A DNA stretch of 64,000 nucleotides, from assembly GCF_000834015.1 (NCBI RefSeq), contig NZ_JXQI01000060.1, positions 1 to 64,000 of the forward strand, in the 5' to 3' direction. Source of the DNA: Prevotella pectinovora. GTDB taxonomy: Bacteria > Bacteroidota > Bacteroidia > Bacteroidales > Bacteroidaceae. The notes under the pieces were generated by a model. It was given only the letters and a program-made list of their open reading frames with translations, was not told the origin of the DNA and searched no databases. The translations under genes and the position numbers were made by a program. Positions 15,826 through 24,332 of the stretch are shown here, piece by piece (positions within the stretch are counted from its first letter, which is position 1; each line of letters opens with the position of its first letter).

Positions 15826-18800
15826 ATGAAGAACACCATCACCACTATCGCCGTTGCCCTCATAACATGTATGACGGCAACGGCACAACGCACTCCAAAA
15901 CACGAATTCGACTTTGAGAAGGTGACTGTGGGAGGAGAGAAGAAAGAGATAAACTGGAAGAACCTTTACAGATTCTTCGACTCATGGCAGCCGGGCACCC
16001 CACCCTGCGGTCTGTCAAGAATCGACGACGAGTTCTTCATCTCGCGCCAGCGTCCGCTCAAGCGCATCACCGACGGCGACTACCAGGTGAGAAACGATGT
16101 GGAGGCTGAGCGCAGGATGTTCCTGTGGACACCGCTCGACGACCCTACGACGAAATGGAAGGCTCTGCCCCGCTACTGTTTTGAGGGCGACAACTTCTCT
16201 ATGTGGCAGTATATCGACACCCACGGCAACTGGTCGGCACCATGGCTGAGAGTGTCGGCTGGCATCAGCGATGCGGCGGCTAAGAATGGTGTCACGGTGG
16301 GATGCGTGCTCTCGGTGCCTTGGGATGCCGAAGTAGGCGACACCGTGAAGGCGGACTATTCGCAGACGCTGATGAAACTGGCGGAGAGAAACACCGACGG
16401 TTCGTTCAGAAACTCGCTGAAACTTGCCCGTCTGATGAAATACTACGGCATCAACGCCCTGGGAGTGAACTCGGAATTCAATACCGACAAGGCAACGATG
16501 ATGCGGCTGCAGGATTTCTTCATCGACGTCCACCGCAAGGCGAAGGACATTGGATGGACATTCGAACTGCAATGGTATGACGTGACCGACGACAATGGAG
16601 AACTGTCGCTCGACTGCGGACTCGGCGAACAGAACAAGAGGATGTTCGGCACGAAAGACAGCATCGCCACAGACCGCCTTTTTGCCAACTACAACTGGAC
16701 GGACGACATTCTTAAGGCGTCGGCAAAATACGCTCGGTCGCTGGGCAGAAGTCCTTACGACTATTATGCAGGATTAGACATTCAGGGACGTGCCTGGAAC
16801 AACAAGCATTGGCAGGACCTCATGAACAACGACATATCGGTGGGCGTATGGGGAGCACACTCACAGAACCTGCTTCACCAGAGCGCTACCGACGACGGCA
16901 CGGCTGACGTCATCATCCAGAAGGCGTATCTGCTGAAACAGGAACTGTCGTTCTCCGGCGGCTACCGCAACCCTGCCCTGCTGCCGGAGGTACGTACAGA
17001 CTGCTCACTGTCTAACGCTGACCTCAGGACCTTCCACGGACTTGCCCGTCTGCTGACGGCAAAGTCAACGATACAGCAGGTGCCGTTTGTCACCCGTTTC
17101 AATCTGGGCAACGGACTGCACTACTACAAGGACGGAAAGGTGGCTTTCGACTCCAAATGGTATAACCTCAACACCCAGGACTACCTGCCGACATGGCGCT
17201 TCTGGATAACCGACGAGGATGACCGGACTACGGCAGAGAACATCGGCTCGTTTGTAAATGCCGAACTGTCGTGGGACGACAGCTACACCGGCGGTTCGTG
17301 TCTACAGCTGCATGGAGCGACGAAGTTCTCACGCATAAAACTCTTCAAGACAAAGCTGCTGACGGAGCCTTCCTACGAACTGTCGCTGACATACAAGATG
17401 CCGAAAGGCAGGGACACACACGCCAGACTCTTCGTGGCGCTCAAAGGCAACACGTCGGAATACAAGGAGATAGCACTGCCTGCAGCAAAAAGGGAGAACA
17501 CATGGACCACATTCAAGACGCCTCTGAAAAAGCTGGGACTGAAAGCCGGCGACGAGGTAGCCATGATGGGCATCGTGGTGGAAGGCACGGGCGACGACTA
17601 TGTGATGAACATCGGCGAGATGGCTGTCCGCAACCCCAGACAGCGGTTCAACACCGTGAAGCCATGGATAAAGGAAATAGAGGTAATGCGGGGATGGAAC
17701 CACACCGTGGACTTCAAGATGCGCTATGCCTCCAAGGAGGAAAAGGGCGACGAGAAGACATACAACGACGAGGTGGGCACCTGGTATTACGAGATATACT
17801 TCCAGCAGAAAGGCAGACCGCAGCAGCTGCTCACCGCCACGGAATCATGGGCGGCATACGTGATCGGCGCTCCACTGGCTGAAGGCTGCAAGAGGGAATG
17901 CCGATTCGGTGTGCGTGCCGTGTCGCCGGACGGACAGCAGGGCTCTGACATAGCATGGAGCGACTACAGGGTGATCGAATACAACGCCCTGAACAGCACA
18001 CCGGCCATCGACCGCGAAAGGATAAAGCCGGGAGAGGCGTTCACCATATATTATAAGGACAACATGATGCCGCCGGCAAAGGAATGGAGAATCATCGACG
18101 CTCTGACGGACAAGGTGATAGCGAAGGCGGAGAACTCCACTTCCATCACCACGAGTATAGACAAGGATGGAATCTACGACTTGATGACTATCAACGGCGA
18201 CGGATCGCAGACGATGACACGAGGACTGGTGAAGGTGTCGCCTCTCTCCTCCACATCGAAGGCACTCAAGCTCAACGACCCGTATATGCTGACAATTCCT
18301 GCCGAGGCATTGCCTGGACTGGAATATTCGGTAGCCCTATGGGTGAAGGCTGACGACTGGACGCACGACAAGCAGGGAACAAACATCGTGTCGAAGAATT
18401 CAATAGCCGACAAATGGCCGTTCAACAACTGGGGCGACCTGTGGGTGCAGGTTTGTCCGCCATGGACCGACGAGAAGAGCGGCAAGAACCATCCTGCCAA
18501 CGAAATTATGTATCGCACGATGGGCTGCGGCGGCGACATCGAAGGCCACGGCGACATGACGACAGACGGATACAGCATCCCGGCAGGCGTGTGGACACAT
18601 ATCATGGTGACGCAAGACAAGGAGAAGGTGCAGAGGGTGTATATAAACGGAAGGCTCGTGGCAGGTCCGCTACAGATGCCGGAATCGACACGTCGCGAAC
18701 TGATGCCTGCCGACAACAAGAGGATTGACCACAACGCCGTGGCTGACATCCGCATCGGCGGAAGCGGTGTATATAAGGCAGGCCTCAACGGTGCCATCGA

Positions 18801-19086
18801 CGATGTGCAGATATGGAACAGGGCGCTGACCGCCGAGGAGGTGTTGCGATGCATGAGGGGGTTCACCGACAAAGAGGTGCCGGAGGGCCTTTCTGCCTAC
18901 TTCACTTTCGAGGAGACCGACGCCGACGGTGTATTCCCTAACCACGGCAAGACTCCTGGCTGTCAGGCTCGCATCATGAGGATGGCCGACTCTGGAGGCG
19001 AATACACAGGTAAGGCGAAATATGTGGACCGCAACGGCGAAACGCACATAAAGAGTCAAGCCTCAACAAGCGACCGTCCGCTGTAA
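15826..19086 (+). CDS. GH85 endo-beta-N-acetylglucosaminidase with LamG domain
   Basis: This 1086-residue secreted enzyme matches family GH85, which cuts the chitobiose core of N-glycans by substrate-assisted catalysis. After a signal peptide (about 1-20), the catalytic barrel spans roughly 40-420. Asn215 and Glu217 in GVNSEF form the N-x-E catalytic pair, with FELQWYDV, NYNWTDDIL and YYAGLDIQGRAW as supporting segments. A beta-sandwich middle region follows (about 430-620), then linker domains. A concanavalin-type LamG domain near 820-1030 (VALWVKADDW, GVWTHIMV, YINGRLV) is probably carbohydrate-binding. No type IX sorting tail is evident. It points to foraging on host or food glycoproteins. 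Confidence 0.88.
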   Translation: MKNTITTIAVALITCMTATAQRTPKHEFDFEKVTVGGEKKEINWKNLYRFFDSWQPGTPPCGLSRIDDEFFISRQRPLKRITDGDYQVRNDVEAERRMFLWTPLDDPTTKWKALPRYCFEGDNFSMWQYIDTHGNWSAPWLRVSAGISDAAAKNGVTVGCVLSVPWDAEVGDTVKADYSQTLMKLAERNTDGSFRNSLKLARLMKYYGINALGVNSEFNTDKATMMRLQDFFIDVHRKAKDIGWTFELQWYDVTDDNGELSLDCGLGEQNKRMFGTKDSIATDRLFANYNWTDDILKASAKYARSLGRSPYDYYAGLDIQGRAWNNKHWQDLMNNDISVGVWGAHSQNLLHQSATDDGTADVIIQKAYLLKQELSFSGGYRNPALLPEVRTDCSLSNADLRTFHGLARLLTAKSTIQQVPFVTRFNLGNGLHYYKDGKVAFDSKWYNLNTQDYLPTWRFWITDEDDRTTAENIGSFVNAELSWDDSYTGGSCLQLHGATKFSRIKLFKTKLLTEPSYELSLTYKMPKGRDTHARLFVALKGNTSEYKEIALPAAKRENTWTTFKTPLKKLGLKAGDEVAMMGIVVEGTGDDYVMNIGEMAVRNPRQRFNTVKPWIKEIEVMRGWNHTVDFKMRYASKEEKGDEKTYNDEVGTWYYEIYFQQKGRPQQLLTATESWAAYVIGAPLAEGCKRECRFGVRAVSPDGQQGSDIAWSDYRVIEYNALNSTPAIDRERIKPGEAFTIYYKDNMMPPAKEWRIIDALTDKVIAKAENSTSITTSIDKDGIYDLMTINGDGSQTMTRGLVKVSPLSSTSKALKLNDPYMLTIPAEALPGLEYSVALWVKADDWTHDKQGTNIVSKNSIADKWPFNNWGDLWVQVCPPWTDEKSGKNHPANEIMYRTMGCGGDIEGHGDMTTDGYSIPAGVWTHIMVTQDKEKVQRVYINGRLVAGPLQMPESTRRELMPADNKRIDHNAVADIRIGGSGVYKAGLNGAIDDVQIWNRALTAEEVLRCMRGFTDKEVPEGLSAYFTFEETDADGVFPNHGKTPGCQARIMRMADSGGEYTGKAKYVDRNGETHIKSQASTSDRPL

Positions 19087-19095
19087 AAATCAACT

Positions 19096-19130
19096 TAACC
19101 CCAAACAGTCTAATGACCGTTTGGGGTTTA
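19096..19130 (+). terminator. Terminator of the GH85 gene (CTAATGACCG family)
   Basis: TAACCCCAAAC pairs with GTTTGGGGTTTA around a CTAATGACC segment. The group II intron begins four bases after this hairpin. Confidence 0.85.
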
Positions 19131-19133
19131 ATA

Positions 19134-19805
19134 GTATGCTCGGCATGAGCATTGTCTAACGGGTGCAAGTCCCGAGTAAGCCCTAATAGCGGGAATTACA
19201 TAGCCAAAGGCAAGGGTGTCCATCGTGAGTTGGAATCTGAAAGAAGCCGGCGGCAAACATCTGACCTAACGAACAGAAACTTCATATAAGGCATGTGACC
19301 GTGGGTAAGGTTGCCGAACAAACCAAAGCCCTATAGCTATTCGGAACGGTTGGTGTAAATGAAGTGGGTATAAGATGGAAAGATAATGCCCTTATCCGAG
19401 GAGGTCTCACGGACGCATGGTGAAGATGATGTATTCGATGTACCATGACGGAGTAAAGCTTATCGTGAGAAGTCAGCAGAGGTCATAGTACCCAAGGCAC
19501 GGGTTGCCTAAAGGGAAGGACTGAATCGTGCAGTACAATAGTAAATGACTGCTACCTTGAGAGTCTTTTGTAGTCAGATGTCCGAAAAGGAACTCTCTAT
19601 TCACACGATAGGACGGAATCCAACAATAGAATAGAAGTGACGTATCTTGAAGGGATGACTGAAAACAACTTGCCACACACAGCAAGGTGTAAAAGCACGA
19701 AACCGCCGTATGCCGAACGGCACGTACGGTGCCGCGTGGGAGGTCGGTAAATGTGAAAGTAGGAGGTAAATGCCTTTTATGAATAACATTTACCTCCTAC
19801 CCAAT
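19134..19805 (+). mobile_element. Group IIC intron without maturase
   Basis: The 5' end reads GTATGCTCGGCATGAGC, followed by CGGGTGCAAGTCCCGAG, CAAGGGTGTCC, GGAATCTGAAAGAAGCCGG and CTTCATATAAGGC. These are segments I know from the Oceanobacillus iheyensis group IIC intron and its relatives. The GTCAGCAGAGGTCATAGTA segment precedes the point where domain IV carries the maturase gene. Domain V is at about 19700-19733 (ACCGCCGTATGCC, AACGGCACGTACGGTG). Domain VI is a long hairpin (GTAGGAGGTAAATG/CATTTACCTCCTAC), ending CCAAT at 19805. Only about 200 bases remain in domain IV and no reverse transcriptase frame exists. Insertion just past a terminator hairpin is typical of class IIC. Confidence 0.85.
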
Positions 19806-19880
19806 TATTGGTCGAAAGCTTTTAGCGGACAGCAATAATATTTTATACTTCATTTATTTTCAATATATCAATATATTTTA

Positions 19881-19888
19881 TACCTTTG
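19881..19888 (+). promoter_or_regulatory. Promoter ahead of the abortive-infection leader
   Basis: TACCTTTG is an exact match to TAnnTTTG, with TTTT 20 bases upstream. It predicts a leader of roughly 450 bases before the gene at 20343. Confidence 0.6.
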
Positions 19889-19892
19889 TCTC

Positions 19893-20292
19893 CGTATTCT
19901 TAAACATTACATAATGTGATGTTTCAAGCCCCACGCCGAAACAGGCAGGAAACAACTCTGCAAGTGGAGGGATTGGGCAACAATAGAATACTAAATTTAA
20001 ATATAAAGGCGTTTACTTGACGCTTGTTTTTGGCACTTCGGAACTTCGCAAACTCCCAAAAGTATTGTCAAGGACATAGCAACGGTAGATGCTCTCGGGA
20101 TGTGTTTATTCGCATCCCCTTTTACGGATATGGCATATTGTGATTTCACATTAGGCTAAATATCTGTGTTGGGGATAGTGTATACTCATATCGGCGTGGG
20201 CTTCGAAGTTGTTCGTTCTACAATACTGGGCAATGCGAAGGCCTCGAAGCGCAGGACGAACGACGGGTAAAGTTCCCACGCTTTTCGCATTT
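19893..20292 (+). ncRNA. Long structured leader or small RNA upstream of the abortive-infection gene
   Basis: This region has no credible gene. The segment CGGCGTGGG (20192-20200) can pair with CCCACGCCG (19930-19938) or, in part, with CCCACGC (20275-20281). The second pairing is reinforced by a 12-base inner helix (20208-20219 with 20253-20264, two G-U pairs) and is followed by TTTT, as in a terminator. A further hairpin GGATG/CATCC lies near 20100-20120. It could be a stand-alone RNA ending near 20285 or an attenuating leader. I do not recognise a named RNA family; comparison with Bacteroidales-1/6S models would be informative. Confidence 0.5.
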
Positions 20293-20342
20293 ATAAGGTC
20301 TACCGAATTTGGGATACTATAGGTAGCGCAGTATGAAGAACT

Positions 20343-21221
20343 ATGGTTAGATTTTACAAATTCAGCTATAACACGACAGATATTATTGCAGCTATAGTCA
20401 TTGCAGTCTTGATTCTGTGTGCCATATTGGGCTATGTCTTCATTACTTCCTTAAATAATTGGGATGGTAGTTGCTACGGTTCTTTTATATCTGAAGTTGC
20501 AGCTATCGCCAATGCAATTCTCTTATATCTTACATTAAGGCGACAAGGTCGGAGTTTTAAACAAGAACGCTTTGAAACAACTTTTTTCAATTTACTTAGC
20601 AATCACGAAAAGGTAGTTGAAAGATTGTTCATTGAAAAGAACAATGAGAATGACAACGGATTTACAAAGAACAGACAAATTTTTGATTATATATTACAAG
20701 AATCCAAATTAATTAAGATTGCTTTATCATCAGAAAAATATCTTGGACAGGATACTGATATTGAAGATAAAGGAATATTATATTGGGAAGACATGCTGTA
20801 TCAGACTAATATAAATGAAAAACGAGAATTATGCAAAAAGCATATAGAGGCATTGAAAACAGACATTACAATAAAATTCTACAATGCAAAATTCCATATA
20901 GCCGAAAAGCTTTACAATAAGTATAATTCATTAACAGATCAAACGACTAAAGACCTATTCTGTAACAAAATTGTATTTAAATATTATGAGCCATACATGA
21001 TAAATTATCTACATAGTATAAAGGAAATATTAAAGTATACAAATGATTACATATACAGGAAGAAGTCAATATCAAGATATATGAATATTTTCATTACAAG
21101 CATGTCTTATAAAGAATTGTTTTTTATCCAAAACTATGCCAAATACAATAAAAGATTTGGAAAATGTATTGAAACATGCAAGTTAGATAAAATCATAGAA
21201 GCAGAATTAAGTAATAAATAA
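20343..21221 (+). CDS. Putative phage abortive infection protein (putAbiC-like)
   Basis: This 292-residue AT-rich gene encodes two N-terminal membrane helices (about 10-32 and 44-63), then a cytoplasmic helical domain. It opens with RFETTFFNLLSNHEKVVE, the hallmark of the putative AbiC family (the F-x-x-T-F-F-x-L-L-x-x-H pattern). The C-terminal part, YEPYMINYLHSIKEIL followed by a YMNIFITSMSYKELFFIQNY segment, also fits that family's closing motif. Such proteins are thought to block phage by killing or arresting infected cells; the mechanism is not established. It sits in a low-GC island behind a group IIC intron and a long structured leader, and 13 bases before a surface-protein gene. Confidence 0.72.
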   Translation: MVRFYKFSYNTTDIIAAIVIAVLILCAILGYVFITSLNNWDGSCYGSFISEVAAIANAILLYLTLRRQGRSFKQERFETTFFNLLSNHEKVVERLFIEKNNENDNGFTKNRQIFDYILQESKLIKIALSSEKYLGQDTDIEDKGILYWEDMLYQTNINEKRELCKKHIEALKTDITIKFYNAKFHIAEKLYNKYNSLTDQTTKDLFCNKIVFKYYEPYMINYLHSIKEILKYTNDYIYRKKSISRYMNIFITSMSYKELFFIQNYAKYNKRFGKCIETCKLDKIIEAELSNK

Positions 21222-21234
21222 ACATTAAACAAAC

Positions 21235-23160
21235 ATGAAAAATCTATTTATCATTTTTGCATTTCTTGCAGTAGTCTGCAATATGCAAGCACAAGAAAAA
21301 GTCATGACTATTGACAACCAAACTCCCGGTTGGCTGTCAAGCAAAATGACCTATGAACAACAAGTTAATGTTGAAGACCTTACAATTACGGGGTATGTTA
21401 ATGAAACTGACATGAAATTTGTTTGTGGACTTATCGAAAACAGAAAACTTACAAGCTTAAATCTATATGATGTTAACCTTACGTGTGACAAAGGAGACAA
21501 CTTAATTTGGAACGGCTTTATTCGTTTCTCTAATTTATACTTACACAATCACATGAAGAAATTGGTAACACCAAGGAAAATAGAAGGAAGAGTTAATTCT
21601 AGTACAGCTATACTTATCTCGTCCGCAGAAGGATATTCTATTGATAGTCTCTACATTGCCAATGCTAACGTAACAGATTTAGTGTGTGCTGAGCCTAAAG
21701 TTACAGTATTTATGGACGACGTTGAAAATGTTGAAAATGAAGCCATTAATTTAGGCAGTAGAATGCCTGTTTCAATTAAGCTATCTGATTCTATAAAAAA
21801 AATGGGGTCTATTTATTGCGCAAAACCAATTTTAAATATTCCATTCACACTTCCAAAGAACCTTGTTTCTGCAGGGCGAAGCTCAGATTCTTGGCTAAAT
21901 TCTGCTGAAAATTTCATTGTGCCAATAAACGAAAAGAGATTTGACTTTCCAAGCAAGTTAAAAGAATATTACAGTGATAGATACGTTGGTCCTCATACTT
22001 ACCAATCTGACACAATAACAATCGGCAAAGATTGTGAGCATTTGGACATAATACTAAAAGCTAAAATAGCATATTTCAAATCTCAAAAGCCACCATACAT
22101 ACAGCAAAATAATTTAAAAGCAGATGTTGTATACGTTCCCAAAGGATGCATTGAAACATACAAGACGAACAAGACATTTCAATTTTCCAATATAAAAGAA
22201 GCAAACGAAGTTTCATCAATTTCCTTGAATTCAAATGAACTATCACTATTTGTTGGAGAAGGAAAACAATTAGCTGCGAAATTACAGCCATCAGACGCAT
22301 TCGACAAAAAGATAATATGGAGCAGCGATGACTACAATATAGTCAATGTTAACGACAATGGCATGATTACTGCGCTAAAAAATGGTGAGACTACAATTAG
22401 AGCTAGATCACATGATGGAGATTTTGAAGCAGTATGTAATGTGGTAGTAAATCGACCTATGCTTAATATCACGCCAACGAATCTGAATATCAATGTCGGT
22501 GAAACGATATTGCTTTCATATACAATATCTCCGAACACAGCAAAAGTCAAAGATGTAAAGTGGGTATCAGAAGACGAAACAATTGTAAAATTTGTGAAAG
22601 AGGGCGTTATTACTGCTGTGGGAACAGGAATAACAAATATAAAAATTGTAGATAAAGATGGTTATGTGTTGTCCAATTTAATTTCTGTAACAGTTAATCA
22701 GCCTGTCACAGGAATAGAACTGAGCGAAAATGAAATCAAATTATCCAAAATTGGTTCGTCCGTGCAGCTTTATGCCAAGATTACACCGGATGATGCGACA
22801 AACAAGAACGTTAACTGGTCTAGCAGTAATGAAAATATTTGCAGAGTTTCACAAACAGGTCTTGTTACAGCAACAGGATATGGTACATCCGTAATATTTG
22901 CAACGACAGAAGAGAAAGGATACATGGCTTCATGTGTTGTGACTGTAGAAAACATAGACGGTATCAACAATCCGACAATAGGTACACCTTATTATATAAA
23001 GGACAATAGTCTATTTGTAAAAGAACAATACAACACAGACTATACAGTTGTCTCAGTCGACGGAAAGCTTATACACAAAGGTACAGAACAAAAAATCACA
23101 TTAAAATCTGGTATCTATATCCTTTATATAAACGGAAAGAGATACAAAATAAATATTTAG
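21235..23160 (+). CDS. Secreted Big2-repeat protein with type IX sorting-like tail
   Basis: This 641-residue exported protein has a signal peptide (residues 1-19, ending MQAQ), then about 310 residues with no recognised domain. Three bacterial Ig-like (Big2) repeats follow at about 322-405, 406-486 and 487-573, each with the V-x-x-I-x-L start and a T-G-x-T-I core. The last 70 residues (from about IGTPYYIKDN to ILYINGKRYKINI) resemble a type A C-terminal sorting domain of the type IX system, whose PorT, PorU and PorV are encoded in this window. The gene is AT-rich like its neighbour. A role as a surface adhesin is inferred. Confidence 0.75.
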   Translation: MKNLFIIFAFLAVVCNMQAQEKVMTIDNQTPGWLSSKMTYEQQVNVEDLTITGYVNETDMKFVCGLIENRKLTSLNLYDVNLTCDKGDNLIWNGFIRFSNLYLHNHMKKLVTPRKIEGRVNSSTAILISSAEGYSIDSLYIANANVTDLVCAEPKVTVFMDDVENVENEAINLGSRMPVSIKLSDSIKKMGSIYCAKPILNIPFTLPKNLVSAGRSSDSWLNSAENFIVPINEKRFDFPSKLKEYYSDRYVGPHTYQSDTITIGKDCEHLDIILKAKIAYFKSQKPPYIQQNNLKADVVYVPKGCIETYKTNKTFQFSNIKEANEVSSISLNSNELSLFVGEGKQLAAKLQPSDAFDKKIIWSSDDYNIVNVNDNGMITALKNGETTIRARSHDGDFEAVCNVVVNRPMLNITPTNLNINVGETILLSYTISPNTAKVKDVKWVSEDETIVKFVKEGVITAVGTGITNIKIVDKDGYVLSNLISVTVNQPVTGIELSENEIKLSKIGSSVQLYAKITPDDATNKNVNWSSSNENICRVSQTGLVTATGYGTSVIFATTEEKGYMASCVVTVENIDGINNPTIGTPYYIKDNSLFVKEQYNTDYTVVSVDGKLIHKGTEQKITLKSGIYILYINGKRYKINI

Positions 23161-23167
23161 ATTATAT

Positions 23168-23215
23168 AATCGAGTAGGAAGAAAACTGCTTCGTTTTCCT
23201 CCTACTCGATTGTTT
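23168..23215 (+). terminator. Terminator of the Big2 gene, resembling a group IIC 3' end
   Basis: AATCGAGTAGGA and TCCTACTCGATT are perfectly complementary, with GAAAAC/GTTTTC inside. A TTGTTTTATT tract follows. The 3' arm CTCCTACTCGAT equals the usual 3' end of group IIC introns. Confidence 0.75.
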
Positions 23216-23427
23216 TATTACTGCTTGTATCCCCACCGGAAGCTGAGGACACACTCGCTAATATCACCGTAAAAAGTACTGAAAAGAGGAAAAACAAAAA
23301 AAATCATCAGACCATCTGGTTTTCACACGTAACAACCTGAGTCTCTGACTGTTAAGCATCTGAAATTGTCAGAAACCATCTGAATGGTTCAGTCAGCGGC
23401 ATCTTCGACCGCCGAAAAATAAAAAAG

Positions 23428-23464
23428 GATGTACCAAACATCAAGTTCAGATACATCCTTAAGA
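23428..23464 (-). terminator. Terminator of tRNA-Met
   Basis: On the minus strand AAGGATGTATC and GGTACATCCTT form the stem, followed by a T-rich run. The rest of 23216-23427 holds only short frames and TCTGA-rich AT sequence that I do not recognise. Confidence 0.8.
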
Positions 23465-23468
23465 CTTG

Positions 23469-23542
23469 TAGCGGGACCCAGGATTGAACTGGGGACCTCA
23501 TGATTATGAATCATGCGCTCTAACCAGCTGAGCTATCCCGCC
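23469..23542 (-). tRNA. tRNA-Met (anticodon CAT, probably elongator)
   Basis: The 74-nucleotide cloverleaf has acceptor arms GGCGGGA and TCCCGCT (one G-U pair), a D arm AGCTCAGCTGGTTAGAGC, an anticodon loop TTCATAA (anticodon CAT) and a T arm with GTTCAATCC. The first base pair is not the C-A mismatch of the initiator, so it is elongator Met; a lysidine-modified tRNA-Ile2 cannot be fully excluded from sequence alone. CCA is not encoded. Confidence 0.92.
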
Positions 23543-23563
23543 ATCATTTCTTTTTTGCGAGTG

Positions 23564-23595
23564 CAAAGGTAAGACTTTTTATTTAAACCACCAAA
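23564..23595 (-). promoter_or_regulatory. tRNA-Met promoter
   Basis: On the minus strand TTTG (23592-23595) and TACCTTTG (23564-23571) are 20 bases apart. The -7 box and following bases (TACCTTTGCACTCGC) are identical to the tRNA-Lys promoter. Confidence 0.85.
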
Positions 23596-23760
23596 ATATT
23601 TTCAAGAAAATCTTTCAATACAATGTTTTTTTGTATTTTTGCCCCAAAATAGAACATAAAACTGAAGATATGCCCCAATCGGACGCTACTAACTGTTGTC
23701 AAGGCATCAGAATCTACGACCGACGGGGTCAACACACTGGCACAGAATATCTATTTATCT

Positions 23761-24162
23761 ATGGACGACATGAAAAGAATCTATCTGGAGTATGAACTCA
23801 ACGCTACATCACCAAGTGCGGTATGGCCCATTATCAGCGAAGCTACCGGACTGGAACGATGGATGGCTGACGAGGTGGAGCGGGAAGACGACAAGCTGAC
23901 ATTCACATGGGGGACATCGTATATGAACAAAGACACGAAGACGGCAACCATAGTGAAGGAAAAGGCAGAGAAGTTCATCCGCTTCAAATGGGACGACGAC
24001 ACCAATCCCGACGCCTACTGCGAACTGAGGATTGAGGTTGGCGAGATTACCAACGACTGTATCCTGGCGATTACCGACTATGCCGACGACGGCGACACGG
24101 AAAGTCTGAAGGACATCTGGGACGAAAACGTGCAGATGCTTCACCAGAACACGGGAATCTGA
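23761..24162 (+). CDS. START-like (SRPBCC fold) domain protein
   Basis: This 133-residue acidic cytoplasmic protein has the pattern of the Bacteroidetes START-like family: an N-terminal strand RIYLEYELNATSPSAVWPII, a helix with TGLERWMADEVE, several beta strands (KLTFTWG, FIRFKWDDD, CELRIEVGEI) and a closing helix. The fold forms a hydrophobic pocket that binds lipids or other small ligands, but the ligand here is unknown. Starts at 23761 and 23770 are both possible (MDDMKRI or MKRI). A TATTTTTG promoter-like box lies at 23634-23641. Confidence 0.82.
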   Translation: MDDMKRIYLEYELNATSPSAVWPIISEATGLERWMADEVEREDDKLTFTWGTSYMNKDTKTATIVKEKAEKFIRFKWDDDTNPDAYCELRIEVGEITNDCILAITDYADDGDTESLKDIWDENVQMLHQNTGI

Positions 24163-24218
24163 CACCCCAAACCACCTCCTGCAGAATCTATACTCCGCAG
24201 ATACACATCTTTTATATT

Positions 24219-24226
24219 TACCTTTG
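24219..24226 (+). promoter_or_regulatory. Orphan promoter box ahead of the dispersed repeat
   Basis: TACCTTTG lies within a palindromic segment (TACCTT...AAGGTA, 24219-24245) about 107 bases before the long repeat and 675 bases before the sigma gene. Which transcript it starts is unclear. Confidence 0.35.
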
Positions 24227-24332
24227 TATACAATATACGAAGGTATATAGAATACGCACCGATATACTCCCGGAGCCCAAGAGGACTCCACCTCCTAAAA
24301 AACAACATTGGCAAGGACAACAAAAGTTCAGG

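Noticed and set aside
19473..19789. Two short minus-strand frames within the group II intron
   Set aside because: They overlap ribozyme domains, and their products show no relation to reverse transcriptase.
19893..20292. Retron-type msr-msd RNA
   Set aside because: Terminal complementarity is present, but there is no reverse transcriptase gene anywhere near.
23670..23796. 41-codon frame overlapping the START-like gene start
   Set aside because: It overlaps a well-supported gene in another frame and has no recognisable features.
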